From NCBI GenBank assembly GCA_013407085.1, contig JACCGJ010019932.1, forward strand, positions 1 to 64,000: 64,000 nt of DNA, in the 5' to 3' direction. This document shows positions 21,609 through 31,384 of this stretch, in pieces. The translations under genes were made by a program, and so were the position numbers. Source of the stretch: Atriophallophorus winterbourni. Taxonomy: Eukaryota > Platyhelminthes > Trematoda > Plagiorchiida > Microphallidae. Positions within the stretch are counted from its first letter, which is position 1, and each line of letters starts with the position of its first letter. The notes beneath the pieces are model-generated. The model did not search any database. It saw only the letters and a program-made list of their open reading frames with translations, and was not told where the DNA came from.

Positions 21609-21869
21609 TTGGATCTCGTTGATCCATTAGCGGTCTATTATGGTTGCTCTTATATATTGAGCTGCGTCGACCGTTTTACTCGTTGGCCATTGGCTGTAGT
21701 CATACCCAGTAGCAGTGCAGAAACGGTTGCGAAAGCTTTCGTTCAACATTGGATCAGCAACTTTGGTGTACGGAACACTATTACCACTGACAGAGGTTCT
21801 CAATTCCAGTCAACGCTTTTTCGGGAATTGAATAGAACACTCGGTACAAAGCACATACAGACTACAGCC
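21609..21869 (+). pseudogene. Gypsy-2 integrase core, truncated
   Basis: 88 codons covering the first two catalytic Asp residues (DLVDPL, TTDRGSQF). The frame runs two codons into the BEL LTR before a stop. The catalytic Glu and the GPY-type tail are lost. Confidence 0.9.
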
Positions 21870-22430
21870 AAGTAGTTTGAAATTCTTTCTTTCCCTTTAC
21901 CATTTCTTTTATTTTGAACCTAGTTACAAAACCTGAATTTTGTGAAATAGATTTTGCTTGTGTTTAATTTTCCTACAGTATTTTGATATAAAACTTTTCT
22001 CTTTGTAATCATTTCTGTTATTGTAAATCTTTTCATCACACGACTTCGGTCAAATGTTTGTTTTAATTTATTGTTTCTGCCATTGTCGGTCATTGTTGCG
22101 GAATTTGGTTGCCAATTTGGGCTTCAATATTTTGCTTGAATTTGGACGCTATTTTGAGTGTCATTTTTGCTTGTCACAAAGTTTAGACGACATTTTGGTA
22201 AATCGATTCTTCTTATTTTATATCAGGTCGTCTTTTGTTTGAATTGAATTTGATTCTGGAGTATTTGGCTCCATTGTTGCTGTGACGTTCCTATACAATT
22301 AAGGTTTGTATAGTTATTTTTGTTGTAATTGTTGTTAATTACAGTACCGTAGAATATCCCAATCGTTGTTTTGAATTTATCGAAATAAGAAACGGGTGGA
22401 CTACGCGTAACTCACGTCACAGACAATACA
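21870..22430 (+). repeat. BEL-1 5' LTR
   Basis: Matches 24833-25392 nearly base for base; it ends GACAATACA. The first 11 bases of the LTR (TGTAAGGTTCA) are missing at the joint with Gypsy-2. Confidence 0.9.
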
Positions 22431-22583
22431 GTACTTAATTTTGGGAGTACTCAACTTGGAATTTGATTCTTCTCGAACTTGGCGAGTAGTGCAGTTGAAG
22501 ATTCGCGAAACGATCCAGTTTACAATATTGGTGACGTCCCTTTTTATTTGTTTCCTTTTTTCCTTTGAATCCTTTTGTATAAA
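22431..22583 (+). other. BEL-1 leader
   Basis: Untranslated sequence between LTR and ORF. TTGGTGACGTCCC at about 22529 looks like a primer-binding site; its distance of about 100 bp from the apparent LTR end is odd, and the true LTR may extend further than the copies reveal. Confidence 0.5.
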
Positions 22584-24653
22584 ATGCCTAAAGTTGCTTC
22601 TAAGGTAGCATTGACTGAGTGCGATAAGCCAGAGGGCATAGATACAGCTTCCCAATACGCATTGGATTTAGAGCAGCAGCTATCCGTAGCTAGATCCACG
22701 ATAGAGCGCTTGGAAAGGGAAAAGAGAGAACTAGAGGAGAATAATTTGATAGCTGGCATGAGCAGCAATCCAGAACGAAGCGGGACGACAACAACCGAAT
22801 TGCAGCCCTCAATAAATATCAGCCTCGGGCTACCCAAGGTTGAATTATCATACTTTGATGGTAATCCAATTGAGTATTGGAAATTTATGAGACAATTTGA
22901 ATGCTACATTGAATCGCGGCTAACGGACCCGGCACAAAGATTTTTATATCTGATGTTTTATTGCCGTGATAAGGCTCGTAAAGCTATTGATGCCTGCGTC
23001 ATGCTGCAACCCACTGAGGGTTATATGAGAGCAAAAACCATACTGCGAGATTTGTTCGGTTTACCGCATGTCATTGCTCGGTCTACATTGAATGAATTGT
23101 TAGAAGAAGCCAGAACGCTTTCAGAGAAGGTAGATGGTTTATCTGAATTGGCAATAAAGATGGAAAATTGCCAAATTATGCTGACACAAATGAAGTGCGA
23201 GGCCGACTTGAATTCGGTCAACACTTTGGAAGGTGTTGTAAGGTGCTTACCTGTAGCCTTACAGCAGCAGTGGGCCGATGCTGCCGACGCGATTACGGCT
23301 GACGGTTCGGATGTAAACTTTGAACGACTTTCCGAATTTGTTTCTCGTAAGGGAAGAGTTGCTAGAAGTCGATTTGGTCAACTTTGTCGCCCTGACACGA
23401 CGCAGAATTCAGCAGCCCACGCTTCAAATGTTTGCAATCGGAGGAATGTCAATGCTTCCCTTGTTGGCAGATCCATAAACAGCTTGAAATGCTGTAATTG
23501 CAAGGGACCGCACAAATTACATCAGTGCATCGAATTTAAGAATCTCGACGTGAAGAGTCGTTGGGATCTGGTCAAACGGGTATCGGCTCGTTTCCTATGC
23601 CTTCGGCAGTTCCATAGGTCTGCCAATTGTATGAGTGGATCTCGATGCACTGCAGAGAATTGTGGCGGTCGGCACCACACGCTCCTGCATAACGATCAAC
23701 CGGTAAGAAATCCGCCGGCAAACATCAATTGCAGTCACGCGGCATTAAGTGCCAGTGTATGTTTAGGATCCGTGCCTGTCAAGATCGAAACGTCGTCCGG
23801 ACTTATTGACGCAGTAGCGCTCCTGGATGATGGTTCAGATGCCACCTTAATTCTTAGTGAATTCGTTAAAAAATACAATATGCCGAAGTGCCCTGCTCAG
23901 GTGTCGCTTACAACTTTGGGCCATCAACGGGTAATGAACTGCTCCCGTTTGAACTTAAATATTCTTTCTGCAGATGGTGGAGAAGTCATTCAGGTTTCGA
24001 ATGCTTACACCGTAGGATCCTTGCCGCATGTGTCCCAATCGTCAACTAGCGCTCTGCGTGAACGTTATGATTATTTAAAGGGCGTTGAATTATTTGGCGT
24101 TCATGATCAGCCGGTGACAGTGCTGATTGGTTGTGACGTTCCTGAAGCACACTGGGCGTTAGAACAGCGGCTCGGTGGGAGAGGCCGTCCGTTCGCAACG
24201 AAGACATTGCTGGGTTGGATATTGCAGGGGCCTGCGTGTGAAACGTCTGAGGATAATGACCTTTGTGTTGTCGGTTGTGATCAGGAAGCTGAGTTACCTG
24301 ACACTGAATTAGCTCGGTCGGAAATTGTGACTGAATTTCCCGACACTAATTCGGATCAGATGGAGACTAAGCCTGGCTCACCTGACACCAAATCAGCCAA
24401 AATGAATAGTAGGCCTGGTTCACATGACAGTGAATCAGCCGAAGTGGGGGCGACAGATGGTCGGCGAGACAATTCATATGATTGGCGCAAGACGTTCGGT
24501 TGTGTACCCGATGAGTCATTTGTGTTTCGGACACCGGATACACTTATTTCAATTTGCAGATTAGAGTTGTTTAGATGGCGCAAGATGTCGCTATTTGAGG
24601 ATGAAATACACAAGGCTCGTTCGGCTGGGAATGCACGAATAAGCTTCATGTGA
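22584..24653 (+). CDS. BEL/Pao Gag-protease protein with novel tail, intact ORF
   Basis: The longest intact ORF of the window (692 codons from 22575; the second Met at 22584, MPKVASK, is the likelier start). In order: an N-terminal coiled coil (about residues 28-55); a Pao-type Gag (about 85-260: PKVELSYFDGNPIEYWKF, FLYLMFYCRDKARKAID, LRDLFGLPHVIARS); a CCHC knuckle CCNCKGPHKLHQC near 305; a second Cys/His cluster at 341-372; and an aspartic-protease-like ALLDDGSDATLI near 415 with the expected GCDVPEAHW and LLGWILQGP near 545. RT should follow. Instead a 130-residue tail begins, with loose PDT/SPDTKSA repeats and a WRKTFGC-PDESF module. That tail recurs in every other BEL copy here. It would form virus-like particles if expressed, but cannot copy itself. 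Confidence 0.88.
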   Translation: MPKVASKVALTECDKPEGIDTASQYALDLEQQLSVARSTIERLEREKRELEENNLIAGMSSNPERSGTTTTELQPSINISLGLPKVELSYFDGNPIEYWKFMRQFECYIESRLTDPAQRFLYLMFYCRDKARKAIDACVMLQPTEGYMRAKTILRDLFGLPHVIARSTLNELLEEARTLSEKVDGLSELAIKMENCQIMLTQMKCEADLNSVNTLEGVVRCLPVALQQQWADAADAITADGSDVNFERLSEFVSRKGRVARSRFGQLCRPDTTQNSAAHASNVCNRRNVNASLVGRSINSLKCCNCKGPHKLHQCIEFKNLDVKSRWDLVKRVSARFLCLRQFHRSANCMSGSRCTAENCGGRHHTLLHNDQPVRNPPANINCSHAALSASVCLGSVPVKIETSSGLIDAVALLDDGSDATLILSEFVKKYNMPKCPAQVSLTTLGHQRVMNCSRLNLNILSADGGEVIQVSNAYTVGSLPHVSQSSTSALRERYDYLKGVELFGVHDQPVTVLIGCDVPEAHWALEQRLGGRGRPFATKTLLGWILQGPACETSEDNDLCVVGCDQEAELPDTELARSEIVTEFPDTNSDQMETKPGSPDTKSAKMNSRPGSHDSESAEVGATDGRRDNSYDWRKTFGCVPDESFVFRTPDTLISICRLELFRWRKMSLFEDEIHKARSAGNARISFM

Positions 24654-24821
24654 GGAAAGGTGGCAGAACCGGAGGACGTGGTGGGTCTTAGTCTGGCAAA
24701 CTATTTCCCTATAGAAAGCCACATGTGTCCAATGATGGCAATGCGACGTGGCGTGTGTCACTCGTGTCATTTGCTATTCTGGGTTTGTACAGTTAGGCCC
24801 TAGAAAGAATTTGGTCTGAGG
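24654..24821 (+). other. BEL-1 3' untranslated region
   Basis: Contains GGACGTGGTGGGTCTTAGTC and CGACGTGGCGTGTGTCACTC, blocks that reappear (inverted) at 35740-35930 and in every unit of the array at 49103-64000. The purine-rich TCTGAGG before TGTAAG is a weak polypurine-tract candidate. Confidence 0.65.
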
Positions 24822-25392
24822 TGTAAGGTTCAAAGTAGTTTGAAATTCTTCCTTTCCCTTTACCATTTCTTTTATTTTGAACCTAGTTACAAAACCGGAA
24901 ATTTGTGAAATAGATTTTGCTTGTGTTTAATTTTCCTACAGTATTTTGATATAAAACTTTTCTTTTTGTAATCATTTCTGTTATTGTAAATCTTTTCTTC
25001 ACACGACTTCGGTCAAATGTTTGTTTTAATTTATTGTTTCTGCCATTGTCGGTCATTGTTGCGGAATTTGGTTGCCATTTTGGGCTTCAATATTTTGCTT
25101 GAATTTGGACGCTATTTTGAGTGTCATTTTTGCTTGTCACAAAGTTTGGACGACATTTTGGTAAATCGATTCTTCTTATTTTATATCAGGTCGTCTTTTG
25201 TTTGAATTGAATTTGATTCTGGAGTATTTGGCTCCATTGTTGCTGTGACGTTCCTATACAATTAAGGTTTGTATAGTTATTTTTGTTGTAATTGTTGTTA
25301 ATTACAGTACCGTAGAATATCCCAATCGTTGTTTTGAATTTATCGGAATAAGAAACGGGTGGACTACGCGTAACTCACGTCACAGACAATAC
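24822..25392 (+). repeat. BEL-1 3' LTR
   Basis: 571 bp, TGTAAG to AATAC, with the last A absent at the joint with the third-copy NL3 fragment. Confidence 0.9.
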
Positions 25393-27545
25393 TCGTGCCA
25401 TGAACTGCTTTTGATGGCACCCATTTTCGGTACCCGGGGACATGTCCTCAAGCTAGCCTAGTCGGTTAAACTGCCGTAGATTGGTGGGTAGGGGTGTTAA
25501 ATCCAATCCCAGGAGATTTTATAGCTTCGCTCAATCAAAAGGAAAAACCAGGGAAAGCATTGGAGATTCAAATCTGAAGGACGGAAAAGTAGCCGATACA
25601 GACCTTTCTAAGGCGACTGCCTTCTTCAGGTTCTTCAGTAGCGTTCAGAGACGTAATAATTTTGTAAATGCTCCGTCTAGCTTGTTTAATCTACTACCTG
25701 ATGCTACTGCACTAGATGAGTTGTCCTTCATGGAATCCGAGGTGTATGAAGCACTTATCTATGTTCGCGTCAACAAAGCTGAGGGACCAGATGGTATCCA
25801 CTCAATTATGGTGAAGAATCCTGCCCACGTGCTTACATAACCTTTATGCAAGCTCTTAAATTTAGGGGTTCCTAGTGAGTGGAATGAAGCCATTATCGTA
25901 ATAATACACGAAGGTTGTTGCAGGTCAACTCTTGGTATCTATAGACCTGTCAACCTAACAAGCATCGTGTTGAAAGTATGTGAAAAACTGCTGCGTGACA
26001 AAATCTGTCAGCATATTTGTCGGCATTCTCTGTTGAGTGTAACTCAGCACGGAGTTCTCAAGGCTAGATCCTACCTGACTAACCTTCTTAGTTTTCTCAA
26101 TACTGCCACTGAAAGGATGGATGAAGGGAAGCCTGTCGAAGCCCTCTACCTAGACTTCAGCAAGGCATTGATTCCGTAAATCACCGCCTTGTAGAGATTA
26201 GGCTAGCAACAAATGGCGTACGGGGTAGTCTACTTGCTTGGATGAAGTCCTTCCTTGCAGGTAGGACATTCCGACTTACGGAAGGATCTACGCTGTCTAA
26301 TCAAACCAACGTAATCAGTGGTGTACCCCAAGGGTCGGTACTTGGTCCACTTCTATTCCTGATTTTCATCGATGAATTGTCGTCTGCTTTGAAGTGCCCA
26401 TGCTTCATTTTCGCGGATGATGTGAAATTCATCGGAACAACAGATGAAGATAACTTGTTGCACGACCTTGAACGGGTCATAAACTGGTCATACCAGTGTG
26501 ACCTCCCACTGAACTTGAATAAGAGCCAACTCTTATCAACACTGGTTGATAATAATTCAGTTCAGGTGTCGGGCAATTCTCTCACAGTTAGCGCCACACA
26601 GCGTGTTAAGGATTTGGGAGTTCTAGTTAGGACTGACTTTAAATAAGAGGACCAATGCGCCGCTGCAGCTGAGCGTGCTCGCAAAGTGCTCTTTTGGCTG
26701 AGATCTGTGTTATCTAGCAAAAGATCCGATGTATTCCTGCCTCTTTACAAGGCATTAGTTCGGCCGCATTTAGAATATTGTGTCCAAGCGTGGTGCCCTA
26801 ACTACCAGAAGGAGATCGTTCCACTCGAAAGCGTAGAGCATCTCGCATCTCGCATGATTGAGGGTCAGGGAGGAAAACCTTACGCTGCACGCCTAAAGTC
26901 CTCTGATCTTTTTTCACTTACGCACCGTCGTTTGAGCGGTGACTCAATTAAAACCTTCAAGATTTTGGAGGAGTTAAGTGGGGTTATCAAGAACGACTTC
27001 TTTTCCTTAAGTCCCGGGCTTGGCATTCGCGGAGATTCACTCAAACTTGCTAAGGAGCGATGTAGACTATACTCCCAAAAAATATTTTTCAGCCTCAGGG
27101 TGGTTAATTTATGGAACCAGCTTCCAGAAGAACTTATATACTGCTGTTCTGTCGCGAGTTTTAAGAACGTTTTGGACCGCATCTCACCCTAATTTCTATG
27201 CAAGATCAGGTAGTTCAACATTTTTAGCGTTGTCTGGTATGTAAGTGAATGCTTGTGTTCTGTTTGTTTTTTAATACACAACTTTTCTTTAGCTGACCTC
27301 TCATTGTACTGGTGAAGAGAAATTTATTTTTTATTTTCCAGCATCATTCATAACGAGGTGCATTCTAAATACAAACCGGATAATCTCTTGGCGTCGCGAT
27401 CGTCGGAGATATCCAAATCATAATGAGAAAAAAACGCTTTGGCAGTGGTGGTTGCTTCTCCGCAGCTTTCCACGGAAAGAAATTGTGGACGCTCGGTTGG
27501 CTTGTTAGCTACTTACTGTCCTGTGCAACTGAACTGAACTGAACT
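25393..27545 (+). pseudogene. NL3 3' end plus NL2 RT, third copy
   Basis: The NL3 3' remnant (to about 25447) is followed by NL2 RT pieces at 25481-25840, 25967-26179, 26242-26646 (GVPQGSVLGP, FADDVKFIG) and 26686-27192, with the same three lesions as the arms. The tail of AACTG pentamers lies at 27527-27545. Confidence 0.92.
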
Positions 27546-27776
27546 AATTGAAAATAAACGAACAAGTAATCAAGAAATGAAAATCAAATTACAATTCGCT
27601 ACAGAACTCACTCCCTTGAGCGTGAGTCGATCGATGAACGCTCAATACACCACTTGTGGTATATAATTGACGAGTCTTGCCGAAAACCTCACTCTGCGGT
27701 CGAAACGTGTTTGACGTAGTGAAGGTTACATAAAACGGGTGAAGGCCGATTGAGAGATTGCAGTTGACCCAAAATA
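27546..27776 (+). repeat. Stem-rich cassette, third copy
   Basis: Direct copy of 17409-17639, including both competing hairpins. Confidence 0.6.
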
Positions 27777-28862
27777 AGTCTGTAGAATAATATAAGTTCA
27801 TGCCTTTGAGATGGACAATTCCTGATAACTCAATCCTTTTTAATGGTAATCCTATTCAAATTATCGATTGCACACGTGATCTTGGGTTCAAATATTCAGC
27901 ATCGCTCACATTCAACGACCATATACATCACGTGATCTCAAAGGCAAAGCAGAGTGTTAATATGATTCATAAGTTCTTTACTCTCCCACAGTGTAAGTTA
28001 GAACTTTATAAACTTTTCACCATACCCCTCTTTGATTACTGTAATATAATATATAGCAGTATAAATAAAATCGATACCATCCTTTTGGAAAAAGTACAAC
28101 GTACTTTTACCAAATTAATCACCGGATATAGCTCGAATCAATCATAAAGAGAAAGATGTAAACAGCTCAAGCTAGAACCACTATGGTTCCGTAGAATTAG
28201 ACACAACCTAATACTGTTCTTTAGAATGATATCTTCTAATATTATAGATTTAAATTCGTCTATTCGCTTTCGACAAGGTTCTAGACATAATTAGCGAAAT
28301 CAAGATAACCTAGTGGAATGATCCAGATCCTGAACGAAATTAAGAACTTTTACCTGAATAAATACACTAAACTCTGGAATATTCTTCCGAAAAGCATAAG
28401 ACTTTGTATTTCACTATGTGATTTTAAATCACATCTGAATTTATTTCTCACAGTTGAAAAATCAATGAAACTTCTCAACCCAGATGTCTCATTAGATGAA
28501 CTATACAATCATGCCATTGCTGGATATTAACAGTGATATCAGTTTTTCAACTTTCATAGTGAATAGTCACTTCGTCCCTTAGTATTTATTTCCCAGATTA
28601 CCTCTTTACATCCATGTGAAGAATTCCGGTTCACAAACGAGTCAACACTGGGGCGCTGAATCTTCTACGAATACCCACAAAAAGACACTTTCCATTCAAA
28701 ACATATATTCGACAATAATAATGTGTTCCATCTGAACATTTTTGAAGATTCTGACTTTTCGAGATTCCTCACATCTTCGATTTTCCGGTCCATTGTTATT
28801 CAATATTCTTCATGTCATTTTTCCCCTCACGCGATTTTCTTTTCATACAATAACTGCTTATA

Positions 28863-30885
28863 CATTCAAATCTCGGTACTATGCCACCCGTCGGGACCGA
28901 GCAAGAGTGTCATAGTAGCGAGAGCGGCATAGTAACGAGGGTTAGTAAAAACTGCTTTATTTTCTCAAGTCTATTATTTATTCGCTCAATTGATCAATCC
29001 AAAGCTCCTAAAAATCGTCGGCTGACGCATCTTCTTCCGTCGGATCTCGTTCATCTCGTTGTCTAGCCGATCACACGCTTCACACACAGCTTCCGGTTTT
29101 CTGCTGCATGAGCTTTCGGAAAGTGATCCAAGCACGCTGGGCTCCCTAGAACAAACGATTTCCTCCTCGACGTTCACTTCGTCTTAGCTTTCCACCGGCT
29201 CCTCATTGTACAGCATCTCCTCCGCAATCTCCTTCAGCGTGAATAGCCCGCCAGTCGCGAGATGTTCGTCGGCTTCGAGAAAGTCAGGCAGTTCGATCTG
29301 CTCGTTATCGTGCATCTTTTCCTCGGCAGGCAGAGCATTCTAGATCTCGAGCAGCTCCGCATCCTAAGGCTAAGTTCGGATTTCTTCTCCGATAAACTTG
29401 GCTTTTGCGAAACAGTTCCTGATTGTCGACTTGCTGACCTGCTCCCAAGCATACCGGGCAACGTGTAGAGCGTCGAGCAACGTGTACTTGAACTCCTTTC
29501 CGCGATCGTCCATGGTCTCTAGCCGGCGGCATAACAACAGCTTCTTGTAGTGGTGCTTGAAGTTCTCTATGATTCCCTGATCGATTGGTTGTGAATTGGC
29601 TGTCTTGTTGAGTGGGAAGAAGACCTGTTGGATGTTGTTTAGCTGGAGCTCAGGAGGGTGGCCAGAGAAGTTATCGAGACAGACCAGAACTATGCGTCCC
29701 TGCTGGTCGAGTCGTCCGTCCCACACACGAAACATCTCCTCTCCGCCGTCATCCATGCCTTCGAGTTCGCCTTGTACGTGACCAGGATCTCCTTCCTCTT
29801 TAAGAAACGGGGTCTCTTGGAACTGTCGATCACCAAAAGAGGAAACTTCTCGCTGCCGCTCATGTTTGCCCCAACTAGAAGAGTAATCCTTTGCTTGCTT
29901 TTCTTTCCTCCTGTACACCGATCTCCCCTGAAAGCCATGGTCTTTTTCGGAAGCAGTTGCCAGAAGAGTCCAGTCTCGTCCAGGTTGAAGACATCATCTG
30001 CAGAGAACTGCCTGAGTAAGAATCGGAGAGCCTGCTGCTGCCAATCAATAAGGGATTGGGAATCCACCGCTCCAGCTTCGCCCTGCACTGTCTTGAACGT
30101 GACGCCATTGCGCTTCTTGAAGCAGTCTAACCAGCCGTCGCTCGCCACGAAGTCTTGGATGTGCATCAGCTCGGCCAGTTTCATCGCATTCTCCTAAATC
30201 AGATCGCCGCTGAAAGGCAGATTCAGTCCTCTTGCTGGCTTCAGCCACATCAGCACTCCCTCCTTAAGCTTCGGGTCTTGAGGCTTCGTCAGCTTTATGC
30301 GCTTCGATGGAATTCCAGCTTTGACTGCAGCTTCAATTGCATCCTTCTTGCTGAGAATGCCCTTCACGGTGATTCTCTTAACTTCGATACCCCATTTCTT
30401 GCTAATCTCCCTTGCCAACTTGGACTGATTCGGCTCCTTTTTCGCAGCATCGATGATCTCGAGCTTCTCCTTCAACGTAAAGTCGGTTCGCTTGCGTTTC
30501 TGAGCTGACATTATGGATTGAATAGTTTGAAAAATAACGATATAACTGTTGTGAGTGTCTGTTTGTGCGCGCGCTCTCGTTGGTCTATCTATCGATACTT
30601 AAGGCAAGAGTAGGAAAGAGGTTTGTTGTTGTGCGTGAGGTGATTGGATTGTTGTAGCTGGCGTCAGGGAGAAACATCGAGTGTTTGACTTCGAAGCCGG
30701 CTGACTACATGCGTAAAATGCGCAAGAATGCACTTTTAAATTGTCCCAGAATAGTGGCATACTAACGAGAGTAGGGAGTGGCATAGTAAATTTATTTTGT
30801 ATTGAATTTTGTTGCGACCGAGCAAAAGTGGCCGATTAGCGAGAGTGGAATAGTAACGAGGTGGCATAGTACGGAGATTTGAGTG
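28863..30885 (-). mobile_element. Pogo/Tigger-like DNA transposon, 2,023 bp, complete but inactive
   Basis: Ends form 26-bp terminal inverted repeats with 24 matches, starting CA(T/C)TCAAATCTC and running through GTACTATGCCACC, flanked by TA on both sides (28861-28862 and 30886-30887). The uninterrupted NL1 sequence at about 995-1010 shows the empty site around CATATA. Inside each end lies a directly repeated block of about 48 bp (ACCGAGCAA, TAGCGAGAG, ATAGTAACGAGG; 28896-28940 and 30819-30862). The transposase gene runs on the minus strand. Confidence 0.93.
29370..30511 (-). pseudogene. Tigger-like transposase, one stop and one frameshift
   Basis: Pieces: 30194-30511 begins MSAQKRKRTDFTLKEKLEII, a CENP-B/pogo helix-turn-helix that binds the inverted repeats. 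A single TAG at 30194 interrupts it, and the same frame continues to 29690 with the second DNA-binding domain (DGWLDCFKKRNGV) and the first catalytic Asp (FNLDETGLFWQLLP). A frameshift near 29745 moves to 29370-29918, which carries LDNFSGHP (second Asp) and PIDQGIIENFKHHYK (third Asp). The DDD triad is complete, as in pogo/Tigger families. With only two lesions it is a recent casualty. The 5' half is GC-richer than its surroundings. Confidence 0.92.
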
Positions 30886-31384
30886 TATATTGAATTTCTG
30901 TAAAACGGATTGATTATCATTTACCTGGTCCATTTTAACGAACGAAAAATTATCAGCACGTATGACCTTGAAAATGTTAATAATTATTGTCCATTTTTTA
31001 TGCTTTATGTATACAAACAACTTTGATAACTATCGATCGTGCTCAGCATGCCTTGGAATTCCAAGAATAAAATATTTATTTATTTATTTAAAATAGCATG
31101 GTTAACACGGTCAAAAGCTTTTGAGAAATCCAATTATATAACGCCGACACCATGGCCCGCATCGACAGCCTTGGTTTAGCTGTCCCGCGTCAGAAGCAAG
31201 TTTGTCGTACAGGAGTATCCCCGGCGAAACACATGTTGTTCGATGGCGACAGCATTCGTATTCTCCATAAAAGCTATCAAATCATCGGATACAATAGATT
31301 CCATTACTTTGGAAAGCACAGGGAGCAGAGTGACTGGGCGGTAATTTGCAGGATCACATCGGTTTCCACATTTATATATCGGGG

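Larger units (their letters stand above)
14614..21869 (+). repeat. Right arm of the large inverted repeat
   Basis: Inverse copy of 2239-12890 without the two extra tandem units. Its inner edge lies at CTCGGTCCGAG (14614-14624), itself a perfect palindrome, and shares CTC with the NL1 sequence it is fused to. Its outer edge is cut at 21869 inside the integrase core by a BEL LTR lacking its first 11 bases. Confidence 0.93.
18449..21869 (+). mobile_element. Gypsy-2, duplicate of Gypsy-1, 3' truncated
   Basis: Inverse duplicate of Gypsy-1: 5' LTR 18449-18653, then gag to the integrase core. It is cut at 21869, so the integrase C-terminus, polypurine tract and 3' LTR are missing. It shares the gag stop, RT frameshifts and missing zinc knuckle of Gypsy-1, and has acquired extra stops (TAA for GAA at about 19945 and about 21388). 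Confidence 0.92.
21870..25392 (+). mobile_element. BEL-1: pol-less BEL/Pao-derived LTR element
   Basis: LTR 21870-22430, untranslated leader, one 692-codon Gag-protease ORF, about 170 bp of 3' untranslated sequence, LTR 24822-25392. No reverse transcriptase, RNase H or integrase lies between the LTRs, so it could only move with enzymes from another element. The 5' LTR lacks its first 11 bases and the 3' LTR its last base, and the flanks (Gypsy-2 on the left, NL3 on the right) show no target duplication. The LTRs look very similar by eye (a handful of differences), so it is much younger than Gypsy-1. Confidence 0.87.
25393..28215 (+). repeat. Third copy of the arm series
   Basis: Direct copy of 15256-18078 at a constant offset of 10137 bp: the end of NL3, NL2, the cassette and the NL1 start. 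After about 28215 similarity to the right arm drops abruptly and the sequence resembles the spacer NL1 copy (13990-14613) instead. Confidence 0.92.
27777..31085 (+). mobile_element. NL1, third copy, with complete 3' end, split by a Tigger-like element
   Basis: RT C-terminal region at 27800-28147 (stop where the arms read on), resuming to DELYNHAIAGY at 28530. The 3' UTR is interrupted at a TA dinucleotide (28861) by the DNA transposon and resumes at 30886, ending in a TTTA-rich tail at 31062-31085. The Gypsy site is empty (CGTCCCTTAGTATTTATT near 28575). This is the best source for the NL1 3' UTR. Confidence 0.87.
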
